Positions 38,457 to 48,061 are shown, counted from the first letter of the stretch. The stretch: 64,000 nt of DNA from Malaciobacter pacificus (GCF_004214795.1 NZ_CP035928.1:1736001-1800000), one strand, 5' to 3'. Notes: a model not told the origin generated them from the sequence alone. Translations and numbers: made by a program.

Positions 38457-39377
38457 TTAAACCTTTTTCAACACTTCCAAAATCTTCACCATAGCCAAAG
38501 TATCAAGTTTACAGTACTCTAAAAGTGAAGTTCTCATCTTCTGTTTTTCTTCTTCATCAAGCTTACCAAGATTTGCAAAGGCATTCATAGCTTGGCTTCC
38601 ATTTTGTACTCCATCTAGTTCTTTGTATGCTTTTTCAAACTGTGGAACTAGTGAGGGCAATACATACTTGATAGAGTAGCTTCCTTTCATATCTGGTGTT
38701 ACATACCACTTCTTTTGGAAAGGTATCATAAGGTCTTGCATGTTTTCATTTATACTAAGTAAATGTTCTCTTAGGTCATCGTAATTACTAGCTAGTCTTT
38801 TTATCACACCCTTTTCAAAACTCATATTATAAGCCAATACTGTAACATCACTTGGTATATCTTCACAAAAATTCAAAGCTAAGTCATATCTACTATCAAC
38901 ACTATCTTGGCTTAGATACTCTTTGTGAGTTAATGTTCCATCTTCGTGCTGTATATGAAGTGAGTATTGAAATGGAATTTGCTCGAAGGGTTTTATACCT
39001 TTAAACTGTGGTATTGTCTGCTGGTATGTCTCAAAATCAAGATGATAGATAGGATATGTGATATCTTTTAGAAACTCTTTGATAGATGATGTATCTATAT
39101 ATGTAAGTTTTGATTTGTAGTTTTCTACTGCTTGCTTTTGATTTGCCGTGAGGTCAAAATCATGGGGTATATCATCGATATTTACTATGCCTTTTGAGTA
39201 TAGTTCGATTTGTTTTTTGCTTCCTAGATTGAAGATATTAAATATAGAATAATCTGGAATTTGCCTTTGAGTCTTCCAACAATACTCTTTTGCATCGCAT
39301 TCGTAAGGTTTATTACAGTGTTTTCCTATATCTATATTTGGTTCATTTTGTTTGTCATTTAGATATGTTTTAGTAGT
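38457..39377 (-). pseudogene. DUF2779-family nuclease, 5'-truncated
   Basis: The minus frame is open for 306 codons and ends at 38457, but it has no ATG, GTG or TTG start upstream of TTG 38876, and a stop at 39378-39380 closes it. The translation has CNKPYECDAKEYCW (a Cas4/RecB-like Cys cluster), YPIYHLDFETYQQTIPQF and AYNMSFEKGVIKRL, ending CKLDTLAMVKIL, which match the DUF2779 C-terminal domain with DEDD-type acidic residues. Full members are near 480-500 residues, so about 180 N-terminal residues seem to be lost. The truncated frame could still make 139 residues from TTG 38876. Confidence 0.75.
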
Positions 39378-39452
39378 TCAACAAGAAAGTTCAGACAGTT
39401 TAAAAAGTATTATTTAATTTTACAAATCATTATTTTTTAATTCTTTGATAGG

Positions 39453-39458
39453 TATAAT
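39453..39458 (+). promoter_or_regulatory. Putative -10 box for the RNase HI operon
   Basis: TATAAT lies 54 nt before the RNase HI start, and AAAGG at 39502-39506, seven bases before the ATG, is a good ribosome-binding site. The 131-nt region to the left is otherwise plain A/T-rich sequence. Confidence 0.5.
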
Positions 39459-39512
39459 AAATCCTAAACATATCTAATTATAGAAAATATTTTAATTAAT
39501 AAAAGGTGTCAC

Positions 39513-40316
39513 ATGAATAAAATCTTGATTACAGAAGATTTTGTTGAAAAAATACTTCATAATTTTAAATTAAATAAAGAGCAATGTAAAATTTTAAATA
39601 TAGATTTTCCTTTAATTGAAAATTGGGAAGTAAGTATTTTAGGAAAAGAGATTCTAATCACAGAAGCTGAACTTCTAATATTATTAAGAGGTGATTTATC
39701 TATAAAAAATCAACAGCAAGTATCTAAAAATTATTCTTTTTTAAAAGAGACAATTTTAATTAATGAAGAAAGTATTTTAGATGAAAAAAAGAATTTAAAA
39801 TCATATACAAATAATAAATTAGAGATATATACAGATGGTGCCTGTAAAAATAATCCAGGTGAGGCAGGAAGTGGTATTATCGTTTATGAGGGGGAAAATA
39901 AACCAAAATTATTTTTTGGGAATTATGATAGTTTTGGAACGAATAATACCGCAGAATTAAATGCATTATTATATGGCTTAAAATTAGCTAATAGTCATGA
40001 TAGTGAAGTAATTATTTATTCAGACTCAAAATACGCTATTGATTGTATTTCTAATTGGTCTTATAAGTGGAAAGAAAATAATTGGACAAAAAAAGGTGGA
40101 GAAATTAAAAACCTTGAACTTATTAAAGAAGGTCATTTTTTATTTGAAAATATGAAAGATAGAATTAGATTAGAACATGTTAAAGGTCATTCTGGAATAG
40201 AAGGTAATGAATTATCAGATAGAATGGCTGTATATGCAATTAAAACTAAAGAAGTCAATTATACAGAGTATATATATGATGATATATATGAAATACTAAA
40301 AATGGAGTCATATTAA
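39513..40316 (+). CDS. RNase HI with N-terminal extension
   Basis: 267 residues. The C-terminal part (about 102-245) is an RNase HI domain with all catalytic residues: Asp108 in YTDGACKNNPG, Glu148 in NTAELNALL, Asp171 in YSDSKYAIDC, His226 in VKGHSG and Asp236 in GNELSDRM. It should cleave the RNA strand of RNA-DNA hybrids. The first 100 residues are not the usual hybrid-binding domain; they hold no motif I recognise. It is followed 2 nt later by a TPR gene and converges on rnlAB. This looks like an accessory rather than the housekeeping RNase HI. Confidence 0.9.
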   Translation: MNKILITEDFVEKILHNFKLNKEQCKILNIDFPLIENWEVSILGKEILITEAELLILLRGDLSIKNQQQVSKNYSFLKETILINEESILDEKKNLKSYTNNKLEIYTDGACKNNPGEAGSGIIVYEGENKPKLFFGNYDSFGTNNTAELNALLYGLKLANSHDSEVIIYSDSKYAIDCISNWSYKWKENNWTKKGGEIKNLELIKEGHFLFENMKDRIRLEHVKGHSGIEGNELSDRMAVYAIKTKEVNYTEYIYDDIYEILKMESY

Positions 40317-40318
40317 TT

Positions 40319-41650
40319 TTGATAGATAACTATTTTGAATTCAATAAAAAGATTATAGAATTTAAGAAAAATAATCAATATAAAGAGTTGCTTAATCATT
40401 TTAAAAAAAATAAATTGAATTTCCCAAAAAAACAAATTGCTAATGATAAATATTTAATACCAAATATATTAACTGCTTTAAGAAAAACAAATAATTCTAA
40501 ATATATAGATAGTTTTTTAACTGAATTTAATATTCCAATAAATAATAAGACTAATCAAATCTTATTGAATTTATATGGTTGGTCTATCTATGACAATATT
40601 AAAAACAGATATTATAATAAGAATGACATACTAACTAATATAAAAAATATAATTTCTATTCTACAAGAGAAGAATGACACATATTCTAATAATATTGTTT
40701 CTAATATTTTTAGAGCTGGTATTCAAGTATCAAAAGAAAGTCAAAATAGAGATTTTAAGTTTATTAAAGAATTTTGTGAATTATTTGATGTTCAAAAATT
40801 ATCTGAAGATTGTGAAATATATAATATTAAAGGGAAAGATGTAGAACAAGATTCAGACAAAGAAAAATGGTATAGTGAAATGTCCAAATCTTTGTTTGAA
40901 TTAGAAATGTATAATAATTCGTTTAAATTTTCTAAGGATGCATTAGCTAACTTGAACAAATTTCATTTTGGTAATGAATTATGGTTAGCGAGAAGGTTAG
41001 CTTTGTCAAAAAAATACTTAGGCAATTTAGATGAAGCTATTCTAGACCTTGAAGAAATTTATTTAAAAAAGAAAGATTGGTTTATAAAAAAAGAAATAGC
41101 TGAGTTATATTTTGAAAGCAATGATTTTGAAAAATCTTTTGAAAATGCTCTCATAGCAATAAATTCGAAAAGTAAAATTGAATTTAAAGTTTCGTTAATA
41201 ATGTTGATTGGTAAAATTTTAAAATTAAAAAAAGAATTTGCTTTAGCTAAAATGCATTTTCTTTTAGTAAAACAAATTAGAAATAATAATTCATGGAAAG
41301 AGTCTTTGGACTTAGAAAATGAATTAAACTCATTAGAAATAAATATTGATGATACAAACTTATTAAAGCACTTGAACGAATATTGGAATTCTTTTTCAAA
41401 AAATGATAAAGAATCAAATAATAGAAACACACAACAAGATGAAATTTTTTCTGGATATATAAAAAAGATACTTAATGAGAATGAAAAAGGGAAAAATGGA
41501 TTTATTGAATCTAAAAAAGGAAGTTATTACTTTTCAATTCCTTCACATATTAAGTTATGTATCAAAATTCAGAAAGATAAAAAAGTTAAATTTAAAATAG
41601 AGAATCAGAAAAACGGGAAACAGAAAGCTAAGATTTTAAAAGTTTTTTAA
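40319..41650 (+). CDS. TPR-like protein with C-terminal cold-shock-like domain
   Basis: 443 residues. Start is a TTG with GGAG eleven bases upstream, since the next Met is 187 residues in. Helical repeats with TPR spacing run from about 185 to 330 (WYSEMSKSLFELEMYNNSFK, ARRLALSKKYLGNLDEAI, KKEIAELYFESNDFEKSFEN). The last 65 residues resemble a cold-shock/OB domain, with KGKNGFIESKKGSYYFSIP and a matching KVKFKI and KAKILKVF end. It probably binds RNA and other proteins. It is coupled to the RNase HI gene (2-nt gap) and has no signal peptide. Confidence 0.65.
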   Translation: MIDNYFEFNKKIIEFKKNNQYKELLNHFKKNKLNFPKKQIANDKYLIPNILTALRKTNNSKYIDSFLTEFNIPINNKTNQILLNLYGWSIYDNIKNRYYNKNDILTNIKNIISILQEKNDTYSNNIVSNIFRAGIQVSKESQNRDFKFIKEFCELFDVQKLSEDCEIYNIKGKDVEQDSDKEKWYSEMSKSLFELEMYNNSFKFSKDALANLNKFHFGNELWLARRLALSKKYLGNLDEAILDLEEIYLKKKDWFIKKEIAELYFESNDFEKSFENALIAINSKSKIEFKVSLIMLIGKILKLKKEFALAKMHFLLVKQIRNNNSWKESLDLENELNSLEINIDDTNLLKHLNEYWNSFSKNDKESNNRNTQQDEIFSGYIKKILNENEKGKNGFIESKKGSYYFSIPSHIKLCIKIQKDKKVKFKIENQKNGKQKAKILKVF

Positions 41651-41666
41651 TTTTGAAGATATATTA

Positions 41667-42023
41667 TTATATAACTTTACCCTTTTTTATTAGAAATTTA
41701 CAAGCATTATTTAAAATCAGGCTATTTTCTACAAATGATAAGTTTTGTTTGTAAAAAGAAAATGCAATATTTCTCAATTCTGAAGATTTAGAATAAACAT
41801 TAATAAATTTATCTGTTGTAAATTTTCCTTCAAAATTTGTTTCAAAGAATCTTTGTTTAGTATTCCCATTTGTTAGCAATAAATCAAATATTAAAGTACC
41901 TTGAAAAGAGATTTTATTTAGTTCTCTTTCTATTGTTTCTAATTGCTCTGTTGGACTATGATGAGAAAGAGAATGAATAAAAATAGTATCATTGTTAATT
42001 TTATTTATTTTATAATATTTCAC
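41667..42023 (-). CDS. rnlB: RnlB antitoxin of the RnlAB toxin-antitoxin system
   Basis: 118 residues from the chosen start. The central GTLIFDLLLTNGNTKQRFFE corresponds to the GEILFDLLCANG...NRF stretch of E. coli RnlB as I remember it, and the length agrees (E. coli 123). RnlB binds RnlA and blocks its RNase activity. Start: the frame also opens at TTG 42038, but AAAGGA lies inside the codons following it and six bases before GTG 42023, so GTG 42023 is preferred. It overlaps the rnlA stop by 14 nt. Confidence 0.85.
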   Translation of the reverse strand: MKYYKINKINNDTIFIHSLSHHSPTEQLETIERELNKISFQGTLIFDLLLTNGNTKQRFFETNFEGKFTTDKFINVYSKSSELRNIAFSFYKQNLSFVENSLILNNACKFLIKKGKVI

Positions 42024-43065
42024 AATATGTCCTTTCAATTAATTCTAATGTTTTTGTAATTATTCTATCAGCTTCTTGCTTATCTTCTATAATTCTACTT
42101 ATTTCAGGTCTTGGGTCAGAATGAAATAGTGGATGCCTATGAGTAGAATAGTAACTACAACATTCATTAAGTTTATTACAAATATTAGTATTTGCAATTT
42201 TACTTTCAGCATTTTGTGTTAAAACAAATCTTGAAGCTGAAATTTCAGTAAAAATATCTTTAAAATTTCCTTTTCTTGTTGTTTCCACTCCATTATCTAA
42301 AAGAACCCTTTTCATATATAATTCTAATCCTCTTAATGCATTGAAGGCAAAAGGTGTATAATCTGGTAAATCAATATCTATTTTTTTTAATGTTAATGAA
42401 GTTTGAAGTATTTTCTTATTTGTATCATCAATATAATCATATGATCTAGGAAGAAAACAACTAAGTTCTTCCTTAACATTATTCTTATCTATTTCAATTT
42501 TATACACTTCTTCATTTACAATAATAATATCTTCTAAATTTAATAACTCTGTTAATAAACTATAAATTTCTAAAAATATTCCTAAGGGTTTCCCCTGAAA
42601 AAAAGTATTTTTATTGTTATATCTAATTATTGAAAAAGAATCTTGTCCTAATTCATTATTTATAATATATTGTTTTCCTTTTCCATTTACATCTAATGGC
42701 TCTTTTACAGTAAATTGTTCTTTTAAAAATTCTAACAATAAGTCAAAGTTTTCATCAATTATATTTTTGTTACTAAAAGTAATATTCTTTTGTGAAAATT
42801 CACTCATTTTTGCATATTCTTTTATATGAGTTGCAATATTTGTACCAATCTCTTGATTCTTGCCAATTTTAGGATTTAATGTTGTCTCTCCACAACTTTT
42901 AAAAAAAATACCTATTTTTACTTCTTTTCCCTCAGAATTAATTATGTAATTTTTTCTATCCTTTGCTGAACCTTCTTCTTTAACAAAATTTGTATTATCT
43001 GAATATGAATTAATAGCATCTATTATAAGTTCTCTTTTTAAATATAAATTTTTGAATTCTGACAT
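42010..43065 (-). CDS. rnlA: RnlA toxin (RNase LS), HEPN-type endoribonuclease
   Basis: 351 residues, close to E. coli RnlA (357). The C-terminal HEPN motif R-x4-H is present as RHPLFH, Arg310 and His315, and Glu248 in LRGLELYM matches the third catalytic residue known in E. coli (Glu258, Arg318, His323). Another matching stretch is FFQGKPLGIFLEIYSLLTEL versus IQGRPLSCYRVF. RnlA cleaves mRNA and, in E. coli, blocks phage T4 lacking Dmd. It is upstream of and overlaps rnlB. The convergent RNase HI gene ends 16 nt from rnlB; RNase HI is required for E. coli RnlA activity. Confidence 0.9.
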   Translation of the reverse strand: MSEFKNLYLKRELIIDAINSYSDNTNFVKEEGSAKDRKNYIINSEGKEVKIGIFFKSCGETTLNPKIGKNQEIGTNIATHIKEYAKMSEFSQKNITFSNKNIIDENFDLLLEFLKEQFTVKEPLDVNGKGKQYIINNELGQDSFSIIRYNNKNTFFQGKPLGIFLEIYSLLTELLNLEDIIIVNEEVYKIEIDKNNVKEELSCFLPRSYDYIDDTNKKILQTSLTLKKIDIDLPDYTPFAFNALRGLELYMKRVLLDNGVETTRKGNFKDIFTEISASRFVLTQNAESKIANTNICNKLNECCSYYSTHRHPLFHSDPRPEISRIIEDKQEADRIITKTLELIERTYCEIL

Positions 43066-43087
43066 TATTTCTCCAGTTTTTAAATAA

Positions 43088-43109
43088 ATTATAACATTAT
43101 AAAATTATA
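43088..43109 (-). promoter_or_regulatory. Promoter region of rnlAB with three TATAAT boxes
   Basis: On the minus strand TATAAT occurs three times (43104-43109, 43096-43101, 43088-43093), and GGAG follows before the rnlA ATG. Any of these could serve as the -10 box; the most distal leaves a leader of about 30 nt. The remaining 130 nt up to sbcC hold nothing else that I can see. Confidence 0.45.
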
Positions 43110-43245
43110 TAGCCTATAAAAAAGTCGAAAGTATACTATATAAATCATAAAAAATAAATAGAATATTTATTACTTTGACTCAATAATCATCTAATCTCTA
43201 GAAACAATAATTATAAAAGATATAGATGTTTTGAATATTACCAAT

Positions 43246-46200
43246 TTAACTCAAATCCAAACCACTCGTCCCATCACCCTTAGGCTCAACCTTTATCTGC
43301 AATGGAATTCGCTCTTTTAGTGCTTCCACATGGGAAATCACACCTACCATCTTTCCTGAACTTTGTAGTTGATTTAGTGCATTTAGTGCTAGTTCTAAAC
43401 TGTCAGCATCTAGTGTCCCAAATCCTTCATCTAAGAAAAGTGAATCTATACTTATCTTCTGACTAGCTAGACTTGATAATCCTAAAGCCAAAGACAAACT
43501 CACTATAAAACTCTCTCCACCTGATAGAGTATTTACAGGTCTTACCACGTCACCTTGGAAACCGTCACATATCTCTATTTCAAGTAGTTTTGAGCTATCA
43601 AGTCCCCTTTGAAGTTCATATCTAGGGCTTAGTATTTCTAGGTGTTTATTTGCTAGATAGATTAGCTGGTCTAGTGTGATACCTTGGGCAAATTTTGCGA
43701 ACTTGTCCCCTTGGCTTGAACCTATCATGTCATTTAGTTTTACCCATACTTTAAAAGACTCTTTTTTCTTTTCTAGCTCTTTTATCTTATCTTCTGATTT
43801 TTTGATATTTTGGGCGTTTATTTCTAACTCTTTTTCTAAACTTCCTATGGCTTTTTGAAGTTCATCTATCGTAATTGATATTTCGTTTAGTTCTTCATTT
43901 ACCTCATCAAGTTTTCGTACACTAAGATTTAGTTCTTTTTGCTCTTGAAGTTTGTTTGTTGTATCAGTTTTTAGTGTTTGTGTTTGTGTGTATTTATCTT
44001 CTATACTTTTACAAAAGCTTGATAGTGTTTCAAACTGCTCTTTGTCTAGTAGTGCTTTTTCAAATTCCTCTTTTGAAGTGAAGTTATACACTGCAAGTTC
44101 TTTTTCAAACTTTTGGTTTAACTCTTCTAGTGTATTTGTATCTTTTGATTGCTTTTCATCAAGGCTTAAAATTTGAGTACTTAGTGATTCATCTTTTGAT
44201 TTTAGACTTGATAGTTCATTTTGTAAAGTGTTGTATTTTTTTATGATTGTGTTTATAGACTCAGTGATTGTTTTTTCAAACTCGTTTATATCCTCTACAT
44301 CAAGTATTTGTTTACTTTGCTGTTTGTTTAAAGCTATTTGTTCACTTAGGTCTTTTTGTTCTTTGTTTATCTCTTCTATAGCACTTATGATAGTTTTTAG
44401 TTTTTGTTCATCACTTAGCTTTTGATTTACTGCATTTTGTAAACTATCTTTTTGTGTGTTTAGTTTATCTCTTTGCTCTCTTTGAGTGTTTAGTTCTTTT
44501 AGTTGCTCTTGGCACTTTTGTTTTTGTTCTTCTATGTTTGCTTTTGCATCACTATCTAGTTTGAATTCACTTTGGCTAAATTGCTCTTCTATAGTTTGTT
44601 TTGTAGTTTGTAGTTTTTGCTCTTGTAATGTTGAAGACTCTAGTTTTGAGTTTAATCTTACTATTGATAACTCTAGTTCTTTTTTGGCATCTTGTTCTTT
44701 TGCTAAGATTGATTCTTGCTCTTTTATCTTTTGTGTAGTTGTATCTATATCTACAACTATACTATCAGTGATATATGGATGCTCTACCGAACCACACAAG
44801 AAACACTCTTGCCCACTTTGTAGTTTTGCTCTGTCTTCTTCATAGTTTTTGATTAGTAGTTCTTTTTGCTTTGTTTGATTTAGGGCTTCTAGTGTTGTAT
44901 TTATTTGGTTTAGTAGTTTTGATTTTTCATCATTTAGTTTTGTGTTTGCTTCTAGCTCTACTTTATACTTACTTTGTAGCTCTACCTCATCTTTTATATT
45001 CTTTAAAACTGTTTCATACTCTACTAGTGCTTTTTGAAGCTGCTCTAGGTTTGATAGTTTTGCTCTTGTACTATTTTCTTCACTTGATAGTTTAGTTGTA
45101 CTCTCTTGTGCTTTGTTGTACTCTTCTACTTTTGCTTTAAACTCTTTTGTTAGCTCTTGTGTTTGTTTTATAAACTCTTGATACCTTTGATTTATTTGTG
45201 ATTCATCTTCTAGTAATGTGTTTATATCTATACCAAATAGTTTTGCTAACTCTTGCTTTTGATTTAGTAGTTTGTTTTGAAGTTGCGAGTATGAGTTTTG
45301 ATTTGCTTCTATTTTAGTGTTTAGAACTCTTACCTCTTTTAGTTTAGAACTATTTTGCTCATATGAGAGTTTCTCTTTTTCGTACTGCTCTTTTGTAGTG
45401 TTGTATTCTTCTGTTTTAGACTCACACTCTTTTTTGATATTTGTTGAGTTTACTTTTAGAGATTCTAGTGTTTGTTTATCTTGAGTAAGAGTATTTGATA
45501 GTATTGTCTTTTCTTTATATAGTGGTTGTATTTGTAAAGCTTTGTTTGCTAAGTCTAGTTTTGTAAACTGTTCTTTGTTTTGCTCTTTTTGTTTACTTAT
45601 CTCTTCAAACTCTTGTGTGTATTTGATACTATCGGTTTCTAGCTTTTTTAAACCCTCTAGCCAAGAAGATATAGTTTTTAACTCTTTTTCTTTTGTATCT
45701 AGGTTTTGTTTTTCTTCCTTTGATTGTGTTAGTTTGTTTGTTTTTTCTTCTAACTCATCTTTTTCAAGTAACTCTATACTTCCAAGTGCAATAGTATCTG
45801 TATCTATCTCTTTTTTCTTATTTGCGTATGTGTTGTATATCTCTTGTGATATTTGTTTATAGATATATGTACCAGTAATCTTTTCTAGTAAGTTGGAACG
45901 CTCATTTTCCTTTGCTTTTAAAAATGCATCGAAACTTCCTTGGGCTAACATCATAGATTGAACAAATCTATCAAAATCAAGTCCTGATAACTCTTCTACT
46001 ACCTTTGGTACTTCTCGAAGTTTTGATTCTAGTATTTTATTAGTTTGTAAATCTACTATCTCCATCTTTGCAGTTTGGAAATTTCCATTTGGATTTTTTC
46101 TTGCTCTTTTTTGACTCCATGAGCAAAGGTATCGATTAGCTTTTACTTCAAACTCTACTTCACAAAGACACTCACCTGTGTGTCTACTCATCAAGTCATT

Positions 46201-46392
46201 TGGAGGACTTTGAAGTCTTGCAGTTCTTCCATACATAGCACAAGTGATGATATCTAGTATCGTACTTTTACCAGCACCAGTTGGTCCAGTGATGGCAAAT
46301 AGGGATTCGTCTTGTAAGAACTTTTCAAAGTCTATTTCAAACTCACCTTTTAGGGAGTTTATATTTAGTGATTTTACTTTTAGTATTTTCAT
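43246..46392 (-). CDS. sbcC: DNA repair exonuclease subunit SbcC (Rad50-like)
   Basis: 1048 residues. Walker A GPTGAGKSTILDI is near the N-terminus; a long coiled coil runs in both directions from a CxxC zinc hook near residue 530 (ECFLCGSVEHPY); the C-terminus has the ABC signature LSGGESFIVSLSLALGLS and Walker B SLFLDEGFGTLD. With SbcD it forms an ATP-dependent nuclease that opens DNA hairpins and trims ends. Its start overlaps sbcD by 4 nt. Long antisense frames arise from its skewed coiled-coil codon use and are not genes. Confidence 0.95.
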   Translation of the reverse strand: MKILKVKSLNINSLKGEFEIDFEKFLQDESLFAITGPTGAGKSTILDIITCAMYGRTARLQSPPNDLMSRHTGECLCEVEFEVKANRYLCSWSQKRARKNPNGNFQTAKMEIVDLQTNKILESKLREVPKVVEELSGLDFDRFVQSMMLAQGSFDAFLKAKENERSNLLEKITGTYIYKQISQEIYNTYANKKKEIDTDTIALGSIELLEKDELEEKTNKLTQSKEEKQNLDTKEKELKTISSWLEGLKKLETDSIKYTQEFEEISKQKEQNKEQFTKLDLANKALQIQPLYKEKTILSNTLTQDKQTLESLKVNSTNIKKECESKTEEYNTTKEQYEKEKLSYEQNSSKLKEVRVLNTKIEANQNSYSQLQNKLLNQKQELAKLFGIDINTLLEDESQINQRYQEFIKQTQELTKEFKAKVEEYNKAQESTTKLSSEENSTRAKLSNLEQLQKALVEYETVLKNIKDEVELQSKYKVELEANTKLNDEKSKLLNQINTTLEALNQTKQKELLIKNYEEDRAKLQSGQECFLCGSVEHPYITDSIVVDIDTTTQKIKEQESILAKEQDAKKELELSIVRLNSKLESSTLQEQKLQTTKQTIEEQFSQSEFKLDSDAKANIEEQKQKCQEQLKELNTQREQRDKLNTQKDSLQNAVNQKLSDEQKLKTIISAIEEINKEQKDLSEQIALNKQQSKQILDVEDINEFEKTITESINTIIKKYNTLQNELSSLKSKDESLSTQILSLDEKQSKDTNTLEELNQKFEKELAVYNFTSKEEFEKALLDKEQFETLSSFCKSIEDKYTQTQTLKTDTTNKLQEQKELNLSVRKLDEVNEELNEISITIDELQKAIGSLEKELEINAQNIKKSEDKIKELEKKKESFKVWVKLNDMIGSSQGDKFAKFAQGITLDQLIYLANKHLEILSPRYELQRGLDSSKLLEIEICDGFQGDVVRPVNTLSGGESFIVSLSLALGLSSLASQKISIDSLFLDEGFGTLDADSLELALNALNQLQSSGKMVGVISHVEALKERIPLQIKVEPKGDGTSGLDLS

Positions 46393-47582
46393 GTAGCACT
46401 TCCATTAAGAGACACTTTCGAAGCTACATCTTTGAAGTTCTTGATTAGTTCACTTTCAAACTCTTTGTCTTCTATTTTTTCAAGCTCAACTCTTTTTGCA
46501 AATACATCATTGACACTAAGTTCATCTAAGCTTATAGCTTTTAACTCTTTTGCTCTTATTTGCTTTTCACTTTTTTCTATTTTTATAGCTAAGATGGTAA
46601 GTTCTAATTTTGTGGCTAGTTCTCTTATTTCTGTATTTGCAAACATAGGATTATCATCTTTTAGATGAACTTCTATCCATGAGGTTTTATCTTCTATATT
46701 TTTAAGTTCATTTTGTACAGTTTTACTATCACCTTTGATAACTATTAGCTTTCGCATTTGTGGTACTTCTAGTTCTTGAACTTCTACACTATCATTAATA
46801 TCTACTATATTTACCTTTTGAGTATTTTTAGACTCAGAAAAACTTAGAGGTATTGGACTTCCAGAATACCTCACATGATTTGATGAAACTGTTTGATTGA
46901 TATGAAGATGCCCTAATGCCACATAGTCAAAAAGACCTCCTAAATAATCCCCACCAATATCAAGTGTTCCACCTATATAGATATCCCTTTCACTCTCACT
47001 TGTTCTACTTCCTACTGTTGTAAGATGTCCCATAGCAACTATAGGAATATTTTGATTTAACTCTTTTGCTCTTTTATATGCACTTTCATAGTATGCTTTT
47101 ATACCACTATTTGCTACTTTCTCTTTTTCGCTTATCGTTTGACCAGAGTTTGCTTGTCGTATAACACTATCTCTTAAAAATGGTACTGCACATACTATGG
47201 CTTTTACACTTTCATCTTGTTTTATTGGTATTATGATATTTTCATCTTCATCACCAGTTGTGATTACATTTACATTAAGTACTTCAAGTAGTTGTTTTGG
47301 TGCTTTTAGTGTTGAGATACTATCGTGATTTCCAGCTGTTATGATAGTGTTTTTTAAAGTCTTTATATTTGCTAACTCTTTTAGAAAGTTATAGTAAAGC
47401 TCTAGTGCATAGTTTGGAGGAGTTCCCGTATCAAAAATATCCCCTGATACTAAAAGTACTTCGATGTTTTGTTCTTTGATTATTTCTAAAAGCCAGTTTA
47501 GAAAAGTAGAGTGTTCTTCAACTCTACTTTTACCCATAAAATTTTGTCCTAAGTGCCAATCTGAGGTGTGTAAGATACGCAT
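46389..47582 (-). CDS. sbcD: DNA repair exonuclease subunit SbcD (Mre11-like)
   Basis: 397 residues with all metallophosphoesterase motifs: ILHTSDWHLGQNF, VSGDIFDTGTPPN, ITAGNHDSIST and ALGHLHINQ. It is the nuclease subunit partner of SbcC; together they act on double-strand ends and hairpins. The pair lies next to the rnlAB/RNase HI island. Confidence 0.95.
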   Translation of the reverse strand: MRILHTSDWHLGQNFMGKSRVEEHSTFLNWLLEIIKEQNIEVLLVSGDIFDTGTPPNYALELYYNFLKELANIKTLKNTIITAGNHDSISTLKAPKQLLEVLNVNVITTGDEDENIIIPIKQDESVKAIVCAVPFLRDSVIRQANSGQTISEKEKVANSGIKAYYESAYKRAKELNQNIPIVAMGHLTTVGSRTSESERDIYIGGTLDIGGDYLGGLFDYVALGHLHINQTVSSNHVRYSGSPIPLSFSESKNTQKVNIVDINDSVEVQELEVPQMRKLIVIKGDSKTVQNELKNIEDKTSWIEVHLKDDNPMFANTEIRELATKLELTILAIKIEKSEKQIRAKELKAISLDELSVNDVFAKRVELEKIEDKEFESELIKNFKDVASKVSLNGSAT

Positions 47583-47657
47583 ATATAACCTATTTTCATT
47601 TAAATTATTTAATTATATCTTATAATTGTCTCAGAAATGGCTCAATTTGTAAATATC

Positions 47658-47987
47658 TCAATCAATAGTTTCAATATTTACAAGTTCAATATGAGAGTGG
47701 TCTTTTTTTATAAGTTTTCTTGTTGCAGCATCTTCTTCTGCAAGTGTTAATAAGTCTGCGAAATCATCTTTATTTACTTCTAATTCATATAACTCTTTTT
47801 TAGTTTCTATAAATACTTTGCTATTTGTATCTTTTGTAAATAAATCTAAGTTTCTCACACCTTTAGCAAACTCATTTTTGATAGCTCTTGCAACTTTTTC
47901 GTTTGCTAAAAGTTTATTAAGTGTCAATTCTAAATTAAAATCATTTTTATATACTATTTTATAAGTTACCACAATTTTTCCATCCAT
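47658..47987 (-). CDS. Hypothetical protein, unrecognised
   Basis: 109 residues, mixed charge, no Cys cluster, signal or membrane segment. Parts such as DFNLELTLNKLLANEKVARA and LLTLAEEDAATRKLI look helical. It is separated from sbcD by 75 nt and from the DUF2237 gene by 74 nt, so it may be a single-gene unit. A TTACA-AAA-TGTAA palindrome is upstream at 48048-48060. Function unknown. Confidence 0.5.
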   Translation of the reverse strand: MDGKIVVTYKIVYKNDFNLELTLNKLLANEKVARAIKNEFAKGVRNLDLFTKDTNSKVFIETKKELYELEVNKDDFADLLTLAEEDAATRKLIKKDHSHIELVNIETID

Positions 47988-48061
47988 TAATATTCTCCAA
48001 ACTTTTTTTAGAATATTAACAAAATAAAAAACTGTGCTATAAAAATATTACAAAATGTAAG

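Noticed and set aside
43676..45862. Several open frames of 60-119 codons on the plus strand opposite sbcC
   Set aside because: They mirror the coiled-coil codon bias of sbcC (rich in Glu/Lys/Gln codons), encode Ser/Phe/Cys-rich nonsense and lack ribosome-binding sites.
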